Source: Burkholderiaceae bacterium (GTDB lineage: Bacteria > Pseudomonadota > Gammaproteobacteria > Burkholderiales > Burkholderiaceae). Taken from it: a stretch of DNA of 9,674 nucleotides. The stretch's first letter is position 1. Every line of letters starts with the position of its first letter. Where the stretch lies: positions 1 to 9,674 of the forward strand of contig CANBPJ010000065.1 of the NCBI GenBank assembly GCA_947371415.1, read 5' to 3'. The position numbers were made by a program, and so were the translations under genes. Under the pieces are notes generated by a model. It was not told the origin of the DNA. It worked only from the letters and a program-made list of their open reading frames with translations, and made no database searches. Below, piece by piece: positions 1 through 6,562 of the stretch.

Positions 1-434
1 ATTGGTTCAATCAGGAGTTTGAGACCCGCTTTTTTCAGCTCGCTCGCCGCATACTGAAGATTGCCTACCAAGGTATCGTGTAGCACTTGTGGATCAACCC
101 CTGCTGGGGCTTTACCAGCTAAGCAGTTCAATTGTGGAACGCCAAGGATGCTAGCGTATTCAATTGCTTTGGCTACTCCCGAGCGAAACTCGGCAATGCG
201 ATCAGGCAAGCAGGCAATTCCACGCTCTCCTGCATCCCAGTCTCCGGCAGGTAGGTTATGCAAAACCAGCTTTAAAGCATTGTTATCTAAGGCTGATTTA
301 ATCTCTTGGACATCAAAAGCATAAGGAAAGAGAAATTCGACTGCTGTAAAGCCGCCAGTCTTGGCTAGCGCAAAGCGCTCCAAGAAGGGCGCTTCGGTAA
401 ATAGCATCGTGAGATTGGCGGCAAAACGGGGCAT
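1..434 (-). CDS. hyi: Hydroxypyruvate isomerase Hyi (3' end beyond window)
   Basis: Interconverts hydroxypyruvate and tartronate semialdehyde, the product of the Gcl enzyme encoded just upstream; cytoplasmic. The frame gives the first 144 residues of a protein whose family is about 258 residues long; the rest lies past the left edge. It opens MPRFAANLTMLFTEAPFL, typical of Hyi, and carries AVEFLFPYAF (31-40), a NLPAGDWDAGERGIACLP block (60-77) and LLIEP at the break. Glu143 there matches the metal-binding glutamate of the E. coli enzyme, a xylose-isomerase-like TIM barrel. The ATG at 434 is preceded by AAAGGA (440-445) with a 5-nt spacer. It starts 28 nt after the gcl stop, so the two are very probably co-transcribed. 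Related clusters often continue with a tartronate semialdehyde reductase, which would lie outside this window. Identity is secure; the second half cannot be checked. Confidence 0.93.
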   Translation of the reverse strand, partial: MPRFAANLTMLFTEAPFLERFALAKTGGFTAVEFLFPYAFDVQEIKSALDNNALKLVLHNLPAGDWDAGERGIACLPDRIAEFRSGVAKAIEYASILGVPQLNCLAGKAPAGVDPQVLHDTLVGNLQYAASELKKAGLKLLIEP

Positions 435-462
435 CTGATTCCTTTGGTGGCGATTGGGAGAA

Positions 463-2253
463 TTAAGATTGCAATACAGCAACAGGCGCATCTTCAATAG
501 ACTTAGCCAAAGGCTCAAACTCATTGATGCTGTCAATCTCTGTCCCCATGGCAATGTTTGTCACACGCTCCAAGATGACCTCAATCACAACCGGCACTTT
601 AAATTCTGCTATCCATGCTTCTGCTTGAGCAATAGCCGACGCCAACTGTTCTTCTCTTTCTACACGAATTGCTTTGCAGCCCAAGCCCTCAACCACCTTC
701 ACGTGATCAACGCCATAACCCTTCACAATGCCTGCGCTATCGGGCGTATTGACATTATCAAAAGCTAGCTGAACGCAGTAGTCCATATCAAATCCACGTT
801 GCGCTTGACGAATCAAACCTAGATAGCTGTTATTTACCAGTACCTGAATAAAAGGCAATTTAAATTGTGCGCCGACTGCTAGCTCTTCAATCATGAACTG
901 AAAGTCATAATCCCCAGATAAGGCAACAATCTTTCTCGTTGGATCGGCAGCCCTAACACCTAATGCTGCTGGCACAGTCCAACCTAATGGGCCGGCTTGG
1001 CCACAATTAATCCAATGGCGAGGCTTAAATACTTTTAAGAATTGTGCGCCAGCAATTTGCGATAAACCAATGGTGCTGACATAAGTTACATCTTCACCGA
1101 AAGTTTTCACCATCTCTTGATAGACGCGTTGCGGCTTCATTGGAGATTCTGTAAAGTTTGTCTTACGCTGATACTCTATAGAGTTCTTTCTAGCCAAGCA
1201 CTCTGCTGACCAAGTACTCCGATCTTTCAACTGGCCTGCTTTTTTCATTTCCGCAGCTACTTCAATAAATAACTGCAATGCGGCCTTAGCATCAGAGACG
1301 ATTCCATAGTCTGGCGTAAATATTCTGCCAATCTGTGTTGGCTCAATATCAACGTGTATAAATTTACGCCCTTTGCAGTAAACCTCAGTAGAACCAGTGT
1401 GACGATTGGCCCAGCGATTACCAATACCTAATACGAAATCACTTGCCAACATCGTGGCATTTCCATAGCGATGGGATGTCTGTAGGCCAACCATACCAGC
1501 CATCAAAGGATGATTATCAGGAATACTGCCCCAACCCATTAAAGTTGGAATTACTGGAATGCCGGTCAGCTCTGCGAACTCAACCAATAAATCAGAAGCA
1601 TCCGCATTAATCACGCCACCACCAGAAACAATCAAGGGATTTTCTGATTCATTCAGCATTTCCAATGCTTTCTCAATCTGCCTCCGTGTTGCTTGCGGCT
1701 TGTATGCGGGCAATGGCTCATAGGTATCAATATCAAATTCAATTTCGGCCATTTGCACATCAATTGGCAAATCGATTAACACCGGACCAGGACGGCCTGA
1801 GCGCATTAAGTGAAATGCCTGCTGGAAAACACGCGGAACTAAAGCTGGTTCCAATACAGTGACAGCCATCTTAGTTAATGGCTTAGCAATTGCAGCGATA
1901 TCTACCGCCTGGAAATCTTCTTTGTGCAACTTGGCGCGCGGAGCTTGGCCTGTAATACAAAGGATAGGAATACTATCGGCTTGTGCAGAGTACAAACCAG
2001 TAATCATGTCGGTACCGCCAGGGCCTGAAGTTCCAAGACATACGCCAATGTTTCCAGCGGCTGCTCTGGTGTAGCCCTCAGCCATATGGGTAGCACCCTC
2101 TACGTGCCGAGCAAGAACATGGGCAATCGATTGACGCTCTCTCATTTGTGCGTAGAAAGGATTAATTGCAGCGCCTGGTACACCGAAGGCTTGCGTAACG
2201 CCTTCTTTTTCCATCACCAAAACTGCCGCCATTGCCGCCTTCATCTTTGCCAT
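463..2253 (-). CDS. gcl: Glyoxylate carboligase (tartronate-semialdehyde synthase)
   Basis: A thiamine-diphosphate enzyme that condenses two glyoxylates to tartronate semialdehyde plus CO2, the entry step of the glycerate route; cytoplasmic. The 596 residues match the family length (E. coli 593) and similarity is clear end to end. Visible landmarks are the MAKM start, FGVPGAAINPF (23-33), ARHVEGATHMAEG (48-60), GTSGPGGTD (74-82), and the ThDP/Mg signature from GD at 447-448 to NN at 474-475. Residue 51 is Val, where most ThDP enzymes have a catalytic Glu; this replacement is the hallmark of Gcl and argues against acetolactate synthase. A segment near 503-512 is about four residues longer than in E. 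coli. The ATG at 2253 has a strong AGGAG site (2261-2265) with a 7-nt spacer. It is first gene of a gcl-hyi operon and is divergent from a LysR-type gene whose product probably controls it. Confidence 0.98.
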   Translation of the reverse strand: MAKMKAAMAAVLVMEKEGVTQAFGVPGAAINPFYAQMRERQSIAHVLARHVEGATHMAEGYTRAAAGNIGVCLGTSGPGGTDMITGLYSAQADSIPILCITGQAPRAKLHKEDFQAVDIAAIAKPLTKMAVTVLEPALVPRVFQQAFHLMRSGRPGPVLIDLPIDVQMAEIEFDIDTYEPLPAYKPQATRRQIEKALEMLNESENPLIVSGGGVINADASDLLVEFAELTGIPVIPTLMGWGSIPDNHPLMAGMVGLQTSHRYGNATMLASDFVLGIGNRWANRHTGSTEVYCKGRKFIHVDIEPTQIGRIFTPDYGIVSDAKAALQLFIEVAAEMKKAGQLKDRSTWSAECLARKNSIEYQRKTNFTESPMKPQRVYQEMVKTFGEDVTYVSTIGLSQIAGAQFLKVFKPRHWINCGQAGPLGWTVPAALGVRAADPTRKIVALSGDYDFQFMIEELAVGAQFKLPFIQVLVNNSYLGLIRQAQRGFDMDYCVQLAFDNVNTPDSAGIVKGYGVDHVKVVEGLGCKAIRVEREEQLASAIAQAEAWIAEFKVPVVIEVILERVTNIAMGTEIDSINEFEPLAKSIEDAPVAVLQS

Positions 2254-2278
2254 GAGTCATCTCCTAATTTTGTTATGA

Positions 2279-2299
2279 CTGAATCATCATCAAATTCAG
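2279..2299. promoter_or_regulatory. Inverted repeat CTGAAT-N9-ATTCAG upstream of gcl
   Basis: A perfect 6-bp dyad with a 9-nt spacer, lying about 25 nt upstream of the gcl start and just above its ribosome-binding site. It differs in sequence and spacing from the LysR-type box at 2333-2349. It could be a second regulator contact, an operator for another protein, or chance. As RNA in the gcl leader it could form only a short, weak hairpin. Confidence 0.3.
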
Positions 2300-2304
2300 A
2301 GACT

Positions 2305-2333
2305 TTGAGAACCTCACCAAATCTATATCTAGT
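2305..2333 (+). promoter_or_regulatory. Candidate sigma70 promoter for the LysR-type gene
   Basis: TTGAGA (2305-2310, 5/6 to TTGACA) is followed after 17 nt by TCTAGT (2328-2333, 4/6 to TATAAT). Transcription would start near 2340, inside the 17-bp inverted repeat at 2333-2349, so regulator binding there would block its own gene. That is the usual negative autoregulation of LysR-type regulators. The match is by eye only. Confidence 0.3.
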
Positions 2334-2349
2334 ATTCCCCTATGGAATA
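2333..2349. promoter_or_regulatory. LysR-type operator box, copy 1 (TATTC-N7-GAATA)
   Basis: The sequence TATTCCCCTATGGAATA is an interrupted palindrome (TATTCC-N5-GGAATA) that contains the AT-N11-AT / T-N11-A pattern typical of LysR-family binding sites (T2335, A2347). It lies in the divergent gap between gcl and the LysR-type gene. A second copy, identical in 13 of 17 positions and with the same half-sites and spacing, lies at 4479-4495 ahead of the PanE-like gene. The repeated occurrence between genes supports a real operator. Confidence 0.65.
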
Positions 2350-2387
2350 GTGTAAAAATGCTGGTTTGCTACATAAAGAATCTATCC

Positions 2388-3311
2388 ATGGATCGCGTAC
2401 AAGGAATATCTCTTTTCATCAGAGTCGTTGAGACCGGCTCTTTTAGTAAAGCAGCCGAAGATTTGGGAATCACCCAACCAACGGCCACTAAGTTTGTTGC
2501 TAGTATGGAGAAACGCTTGGGCGTTCTTCTTCTTCACCGCAGCACTCGCGGAGTCACGCCTACGGAAATTGGCAAACTCTATTACGAAAAATGCAAATTA
2601 ATTGCTCGAGAAATCGAAGAAGCTGATGATCTCGCAAGCCTTTTACAATCAAAGGTTCGCGGCAAATTAACCATTAGTTCCTCAGTTGCATTTGGGAGGC
2701 GAGTGCTAATGCCGTCGATCTTGGAATTTATGTCTCATCACCCAGAGCTTGAAGTCAATCTCAGTATGGATGACAGGTATATCAACTTGATTGAGCAAGG
2801 CGTTGATCTTGCCATCCGAATGCGTCGACTGCCAGATTCCTCTCTCGGATCTCGTCTACTTGGAATGAATCCCTGGGTTCTTGTTGCCACCCCAGCCTAT
2901 TTAAAGAAAAATCCAGCGCCCAAAAATCCAGGGGATATTAGACAACATCAAGCCTTGATTTATACAACCGTACAAGGCGATCACCGCTGGAACTTTACCA
3001 ATGGCAACGACAAGACTGAAGTAATTGAAGTTAGCGGTCCCTTCACATCCAATAATTTATCCTCCATTCTGTCGGCGGCCCGAAACGGTATGGGTTTAGC
3101 AGTACTTCCCTGGTATGTCGCCCACCAATCCGTGAAAGATAAGGTACTCAAACCCGTGTTGGAAGAGTGGTCACTCCCAACACAAGAAATACATGCGGTA
3201 TTTTCTTCGCCAAAACATGTTCCCACCAAAGTTAGCCAATGTATTGATTGGCTACAAACCCAATTTAAAGGGGAGTGGTGGAAAGGGGTTCCCACCAACA
3301 AGTCAGAATAA
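2388..3311 (+). CDS. LysR-family transcriptional regulator
   Basis: A cytoplasmic DNA-binding regulator, 307 residues from the chosen start, normal for the family. An N-terminal winged helix-turn-helix spans about residues 5-62: VETGSFSKAAEDLGITQPT is the helix-turn-helix core and RLGVLLLHRSTRGVTPTE the wing. The rest (about 88-295) is a periplasmic-binding-protein-like effector domain, with DLAIRMRRLPDSSLGSR resembling the CrgA-like subgroup. I chose ATG 2388 because it gives the standard family start MDRVQGISLFIRVVETGSF and has a weak AAAGAA 7 nt upstream. An in-frame ATG at 2358 would add ten atypical residues. It is divergent from gcl, so control of gcl-hyi is the first expectation. Matching operator boxes at 2333-2349 and 4479-4495 suggest it also acts on the PanE-like gene or its operon. 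The effector is unknown; glyoxylate or a substrate of the neighbouring operon is plausible. Confidence 0.95.
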   Translation: MDRVQGISLFIRVVETGSFSKAAEDLGITQPTATKFVASMEKRLGVLLLHRSTRGVTPTEIGKLYYEKCKLIAREIEEADDLASLLQSKVRGKLTISSSVAFGRRVLMPSILEFMSHHPELEVNLSMDDRYINLIEQGVDLAIRMRRLPDSSLGSRLLGMNPWVLVATPAYLKKNPAPKNPGDIRQHQALIYTTVQGDHRWNFTNGNDKTEVIEVSGPFTSNNLSSILSAARNGMGLAVLPWYVAHQSVKDKVLKPVLEEWSLPTQEIHAVFSSPKHVPTKVSQCIDWLQTQFKGEWWKGVPTNKSE

Positions 3312-3335
3312 AAAATCCGCCCCTGAAGGGCGGAT
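3310..3335 (-). terminator. Intrinsic terminator of the minus-strand operon
   Basis: An 8-bp stem (3315-3322 with 3328-3335, arms ATCCGCCC and GGGCGGAT) closes a 5-nt loop. Read on the minus strand it is followed by a run of six T (3315-3310). It lies 42 nt past the stop of the PanE-like gene and would end that transcript. The T tract overlaps the stop codon of the convergent LysR-type gene. Read on the plus strand the hairpin is followed by AAAATTACT, so it is probably weak or inactive for the regulator gene. Confidence 0.85.
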
Positions 3336-3376
3336 AAAATTACTGCATAGGCACAACAGACTTCAGTGATTAGAGC

Positions 3377-4390
3377 TCAAGCAGCCAAGGGTAAGGATAG
3401 GCGCCCGTGAGAGGATTGAACTCTAGTATTGAGTAGTTTTGTTAAAGCAAAAACAGTGCTTAGGCAAGGGGTTGGGGTTTTGGTTATCTCGCCAAGTTCA
3501 ATTACCGAACCTAGCAAAGCATCAATTTCTAAATTATGTCCAGCCTCAAGATCTTGCAACATAGATGTTTTATGCTTGCCCACCTTCTCAGCTCCAGCGA
3601 TTCGGCGCTCAATATCAACCCTGAAAACCACACCTAATTTTTCAGCGATTGTTTGAGCTTCGGCCATCATATTGCGCGCTAAATCTTTCGTCAGTGGATA
3701 CTGGCAAATACCCTCTAGATGTTCATGCGTTAGTGCACTAATGGGGTTAAAGGTCATATTGCCCCATAGCTTCAGCCAAATCTCCGCACGAATATCATCT
3801 AAGATAGGTGACTTAAATCCTGCATCAGTCATTACCTGAGAAATACTCTTCGCCCGTTCAGAGATTGAGCCGTCCAATTCACCGATTGGAAAACGATTCC
3901 CCTCTACATGCTGGATCACCCCAGGGGACTGTGTAAAGGTAGCTGGATAAACGACGCATCCGAGAATATTGGCAGGATTAATTCTTTTCATAGTGAAGCC
4001 ACCACCATCCACCGTCTCAATAGCATGCTCCTCATAACCACCATTCAGACGTTGAAAATACCACCATGGAATACCATTTTGCATAGGTATTAAAACGGTG
4101 TCGGGCCCCATGATTTTTGCAAGATCTTCAACAATAGGCTCCACTTGGTGCGCCTTAACAGCCAACATAATGACATCTGGTATGCCGGCATCCGTGATCT
4201 TTTCAACTGCCTTCACTTTTGCTACCAGCGCCCTGTCGCCGCCCTCGGGAATCAGCGTCAAGCCATCCCGCTTAATAATGTCTAGGGTTTTACCCCTAGC
4301 AACTACTGTGACCTCGTTGCCAGCTTTTGCCAGCATCACAGCCAAGTAGCCGCCGATTGCACCGCCCCCACCAACTATGCAGATTTTCAT
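3377..4390 (-). CDS. Ketopantoate reductase-family (PanE/ApbA) oxidoreductase
   Basis: A cytoplasmic NAD(P)H-dependent reductase of the 2-dehydropantoate 2-reductase family. The Rossmann motif GGGGAIGG (7-14) sits at the very N-terminus, followed by LAVKAHQV (76-83) and MQNGI (103-107). The C-terminal helical domain keeps the family's catalytic features: Lys207 and Asn211 in WLKLWGN, Asn215 in FNPISAL, and Ser276 and Glu288 in the SMLQDLEAGHNLEID stretch. At 337 residues it is longer than E. coli PanE (303), with extra sequence in the middle. I chose ATG 4390, which has GGGG (4396-4399) 5 nt upstream; an in-frame GTG at 4396 lies within that site. It follows leuD by 110 nt and a LysR-type box occupies that gap, so it may have its own regulated promoter. 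The setting in an apparent catabolic operon suggests another 2-oxoacid as substrate, but true ketopantoate reductase cannot be excluded. Confidence 0.87.
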   Translation of the reverse strand: MKICIVGGGGAIGGYLAVMLAKAGNEVTVVARGKTLDIIKRDGLTLIPEGGDRALVAKVKAVEKITDAGIPDVIMLAVKAHQVEPIVEDLAKIMGPDTVLIPMQNGIPWWYFQRLNGGYEEHAIETVDGGGFTMKRINPANILGCVVYPATFTQSPGVIQHVEGNRFPIGELDGSISERAKSISQVMTDAGFKSPILDDIRAEIWLKLWGNMTFNPISALTHEHLEGICQYPLTKDLARNMMAEAQTIAEKLGVVFRVDIERRIAGAEKVGKHKTSMLQDLEAGHNLEIDALLGSVIELGEITKTPTPCLSTVFALTKLLNTRVQSSHGRLSLPLAA

Positions 4391-4500
4391 AACCACCCCA
4401 TAAGAACAATAAATTTTTCATTAGGGTCATCATCCACAAAGAAATTGCCTAAGGGAAGTGAATGGATCTCATATGTAATATTCCACTCAAGAATACCTCG
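4391..4500 (-). promoter_or_regulatory. leuD to PanE-like gene gap, possible internal promoter
   Basis: This is the longest gap inside the minus-strand gene string; the other junctions range from overlaps to 71 nt. It contains a LysR-type box at its leuD-proximal end (4479-4495) and the ribosome-binding site of the PanE-like gene. No hairpin terminator follows leuD, so read-through from leuCD is likely. I see no convincing -35/-10 pair, which would fit an activator-dependent promoter or simple read-through. Confidence 0.4.
4479..4495. promoter_or_regulatory. LysR-type operator box, copy 2 (TATTC-N7-GAATA)
   Basis: TATTCCACTCAAGAATA repeats the half-sites and N7 spacing of the box at 2333-2349, matching it at 13 of 17 positions, and keeps the AT-N11-AT pattern (T4481, A4493). 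It starts 88 nt upstream of the PanE-like start codon and ends 5 nt from the leuD stop. About -60 to -80 relative to a start is the usual place for an activating LysR-type recognition site, though no transcription start is known here. Confidence 0.55.
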
Positions 4501-5148
4501 CTATTTTTTTGCCAACCTAGTAATGGTTTTTAGGGCAACATCCCTCATCCATGGCTGCTCATTCCAATGCTTTTGGGCAAACGCATCGATTTGAGGTTTC
4601 AAAGTTAAAGTGAGACCAATCACATCTAACCCTTCCAAAAACATTCGATGATGTCTTGCTGATATCGAGAATGAAAATTCATGTTGAGGAGTCCGCACGA
4701 TACAACGCTCAATATCAATCTCCATGGCAACTGGCCTACCAAGATCATCCGCTTCTTGCATGAGTGCTTGAACCTGATCCTCTGGTAGCGTTACTAGTAA
4801 CAAACCATTGCCCATCGCATTAGAGTAAAAAATCTCCGCAAAGCTTGAGGCAATCACTGCTTTAAAACCATACTGCTGCATTCCCCAGACCGCATGTTCG
4901 CGACTCGATCCACAGCCATAGTTTGAGCCGGCAATCAAAATATTGGTTGATGCATAAGCTGCTTGGTTAAGGAAAAACTCCGGCTTCGGATTTCCGGCTT
5001 CATCGAAACGTAAGTCGTAAAACAAGCCATCCTTCAATCCTGATTTATCAATACCTCGCAAAAATTGCTTTGGCATCACTTGATCGGTATCGAAGTTGGC
5101 AATACGTAATGCTGCCCCATGCCCTTGAATATGTGATTGCTTAAGCAT
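4501..5148 (-). CDS. leuD: 3-isopropylmalate dehydratase small subunit-like protein (LeuD family)
   Basis: The small (swivel) subunit of an aconitase-superfamily hydro-lyase, which pairs with the LeuC-like protein encoded just upstream to isomerise a 2-hydroxy acid by dehydration and rehydration. The 215 residues fit the family (about 200-215). NFDTDQVMPKQFL (18-30) and GCGSSREHAVWGM (78-90) are the characteristic substrate-loop and Ser-Arg motifs. AMGNGLL (111-117) replaces the more common FKNGLL. ATG 5148 is chosen: AAGGGG (5155-5160) lies 6 nt upstream, and the start overlaps the last 8 nt of leuC, implying translational coupling. An open frame extends to 5175 but would lie deep inside leuC. 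No leuA or leuB is nearby, so a role in leucine synthesis is doubtful. Citramalate/methylmalate or another alkylmalate are alternatives that sequence alone cannot separate. Confidence 0.9.
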   Translation of the reverse strand: MLKQSHIQGHGAALRIANFDTDQVMPKQFLRGIDKSGLKDGLFYDLRFDEAGNPKPEFFLNQAAYASTNILIAGSNYGCGSSREHAVWGMQQYGFKAVIASSFAEIFYSNAMGNGLLLVTLPEDQVQALMQEADDLGRPVAMEIDIERCIVRTPQHEFSFSISARHHRMFLEGLDVIGLTLTLKPQIDAFAQKHWNEQPWMRDVALKTITRLAKK

Positions 5149-6562
5149 GGCTGACCCCTTGTAATTTTCGAGCATCTGTAATCACGCCCGTCACAGCTGC
5201 GGCTGCAGCCATTGCAGGACTCATTAAGTGAGTAATAGCGCCCCTACCCTGACGACCTTCAAAATTGCGATTCGTAGTTGAAGCACAGCGAGTGCCTGAA
5301 GCAAGAACATCATCATTCATAGCAAGACACATGGAGCACCCTGGCTTACGCCATTCGAATCCAGCGGCGATCAATTTATCAGCAATACCCTCTGCCTCTG
5401 CTTGTGCTTTTACTGCGCCTGATCCAGGAACGACCATTGCTCGAACTCCAGAGGCAACCCGCCTATCGCCAATAGTGGCAACAACATCACGCAAATCCTC
5501 AATACGTCCGTTTGTGCAAGAACCAATAAAGACATGCTGAATGGGTGTGCCCTCTAAGGCCTGTCCGTCAGTCAGCTTGGTGTACCTCAAAGCTTGCTCG
5601 AGACTTAAACGATCTGCCGGGTCTTTGAGAGAATCTTTTGTTGGAAGATGCGCGTTAATCGCAATTGCTTGATCAGGGCTAGTTCCCCAAGTCACAAAAG
5701 GTGCCATGTCGGCAGCATTAAATAGATACTCTTGATCAAACTGAGCGTCCACATCCGAGTGCAAGGTGGCCCAATACTTCAGAGCAAATTCTTTGATATC
5801 GCCAGTAATATCCGGAGCTCTCGCCAAAATGTAGTCCACCGCAGTGCTATCAGGGGCAATCAATGCACCACGTGCGCCAGCCTCCACCGCCATATTACAG
5901 ATCGTAAAGCGTGCTTCCGTACTGAGGGCATCCACTGCAGATCCACAAAACTCCACAACATAGCCAATCGCACCTTTAGCACCAATTTGACTAATGATAT
6001 TGAGGATCATATCTTTAGAGCTTGTACCTTTAGGTAGCACTCCATTGATTCTGATGCGCATATTCTTGGCCATCCGATACACCAAGGTCTGAGTGGCTAA
6101 AACATGCTCCACTTCCGAAGTGCCGATCCCAAAACCCAAAACACCTAAAGCACCATAGGTAGTGGTGTGGCTATCACCACAAATCACTACCATTCCAGGG
6201 CGAATCATTCCATGCTCTGGCGATACTACGTGCTCAATCCCTTGAAGGGCATCATTGGTATCAAACAAAGGAATGTGATGTTTAGTGCAATTCTTTTTGA
6301 GATTCGTTGCCTGCAATAAAGAGGCGGGATCTGCAATTCTTCTAGGCGTTTCGTTGTGGGTAGGAATGATATGACTCACTACAGAAACATTCTGACCGGG
6401 TACCGGCACTCCACGACCCTTTTCATCCAAACCAGAGAAGGCTTGCGGGCTAGTATATTCATTCATCAAATGCAAGTCACAGAAGAGCAGCACATTTTCT
6501 TCATCTAAGACCGCTACCGTATGAGAGCCTACCAATTTTTCATATAAGGTTTTCTTGCTCAT
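5141..6562 (-). CDS. leuC: 3-isopropylmalate dehydratase large subunit-like protein (LeuC family)
   Basis: The [4Fe-4S] large subunit of an aconitase-superfamily isomerase, partner of the LeuD-like protein. The 473 residues agree with bacterial LeuC (about 466-470). It opens with KTLYEKLVGSHTV, then TSPQAF (37-42), ICGDSHTTTYGALG (127-140) and GIGTSEVEHVLATQTL (145-160). Cluster ligands are Cys349 in GSCTNGRIEDLR and Cys409 and Cys412 in PGCSMCLAMN. The C-terminal NRNFEGRQGRG (431-441) is intact. It departs from the standard form: SHIIPTHN (63-70) replaces the usual HNVST-type segment, and Gly follows CTN where LeuC usually has Ser. ATG 6562 shares a base with the hydrolase stop (TGATG), with AGGG (6569-6572) 6 nt upstream; an in-frame GTG at 6565 is less likely. 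All catalytic features are present, so it should be active, but the operon lacks leuA and leuB and the true substrate may not be isopropylmalate. Confidence 0.92.
   Translation of the reverse strand: MSKKTLYEKLVGSHTVAVLDEENVLLFCDLHLMNEYTSPQAFSGLDEKGRGVPVPGQNVSVVSHIIPTHNETPRRIADPASLLQATNLKKNCTKHHIPLFDTNDALQGIEHVVSPEHGMIRPGMVVICGDSHTTTYGALGVLGFGIGTSEVEHVLATQTLVYRMAKNMRIRINGVLPKGTSSKDMILNIISQIGAKGAIGYVVEFCGSAVDALSTEARFTICNMAVEAGARGALIAPDSTAVDYILARAPDITGDIKEFALKYWATLHSDVDAQFDQEYLFNAADMAPFVTWGTSPDQAIAINAHLPTKDSLKDPADRLSLEQALRYTKLTDGQALEGTPIQHVFIGSCTNGRIEDLRDVVATIGDRRVASGVRAMVVPGSGAVKAQAEAEGIADKLIAAGFEWRKPGCSMCLAMNDDVLASGTRCASTTNRNFEGRQGRGAITHLMSPAMAAAAAVTGVITDARKLQGVSHA

Larger units (their letters stand above)
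2254..2387. promoter_or_regulatory. Divergent gcl / lysR regulatory gap
   Basis: The 134-nt gap separates the divergent gcl (minus) and LysR-type (plus) genes, the classic layout for a LysR-type regulator acting on its neighbour and on itself. It holds a 17-bp inverted repeat at 2333-2349 and a second dyad at 2279-2299, annotated separately. Promoter elements are only suggestive. For gcl a TTTACA at 2351-2356 on the minus strand is followed after 16 nt by a weak TACTAG (2329-2334). A promoter with such a poor -10 would suit activator dependence, but I cannot locate a transcription start with confidence. Confidence 0.6.

Noticed and set aside
61..324. Plus-strand open frame of 87 residues
   Set aside because: It lies antisense to hyi, whose minus-strand frame matches a known enzyme; the translation has no family resemblance.
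463..2253. Acetolactate synthase (IlvB) as an alternative for gcl
   Set aside because: Val51 in place of the catalytic Glu, full-length agreement with Gcl and the adjacent hyi all favour glyoxylate carboligase.
2981..3301. Minus-strand open frame of 106 residues
   Set aside because: It is antisense to the effector domain of the LysR-type gene, has no convincing start signal and no recognisable motif.
5149..5175. Upstream extension of leuD to 5175
   Set aside because: It adds nine residues unlike LeuD and deepens the overlap with leuC; the ATG at 5148 has a well-spaced AAGGGG.
5265..6037. Plus-strand open frames within leuC (5265-5540, 5732-6037)
   Set aside because: Both are antisense shadows of a gene with strong family motifs on the minus strand.
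4501..6562. Part of a standard leucine biosynthesis operon
   Set aside because: leuA and leuB are absent and the neighbours are receptors, a hydrolase and a PanE-like reductase; a paralogous role fits better, though not proven.
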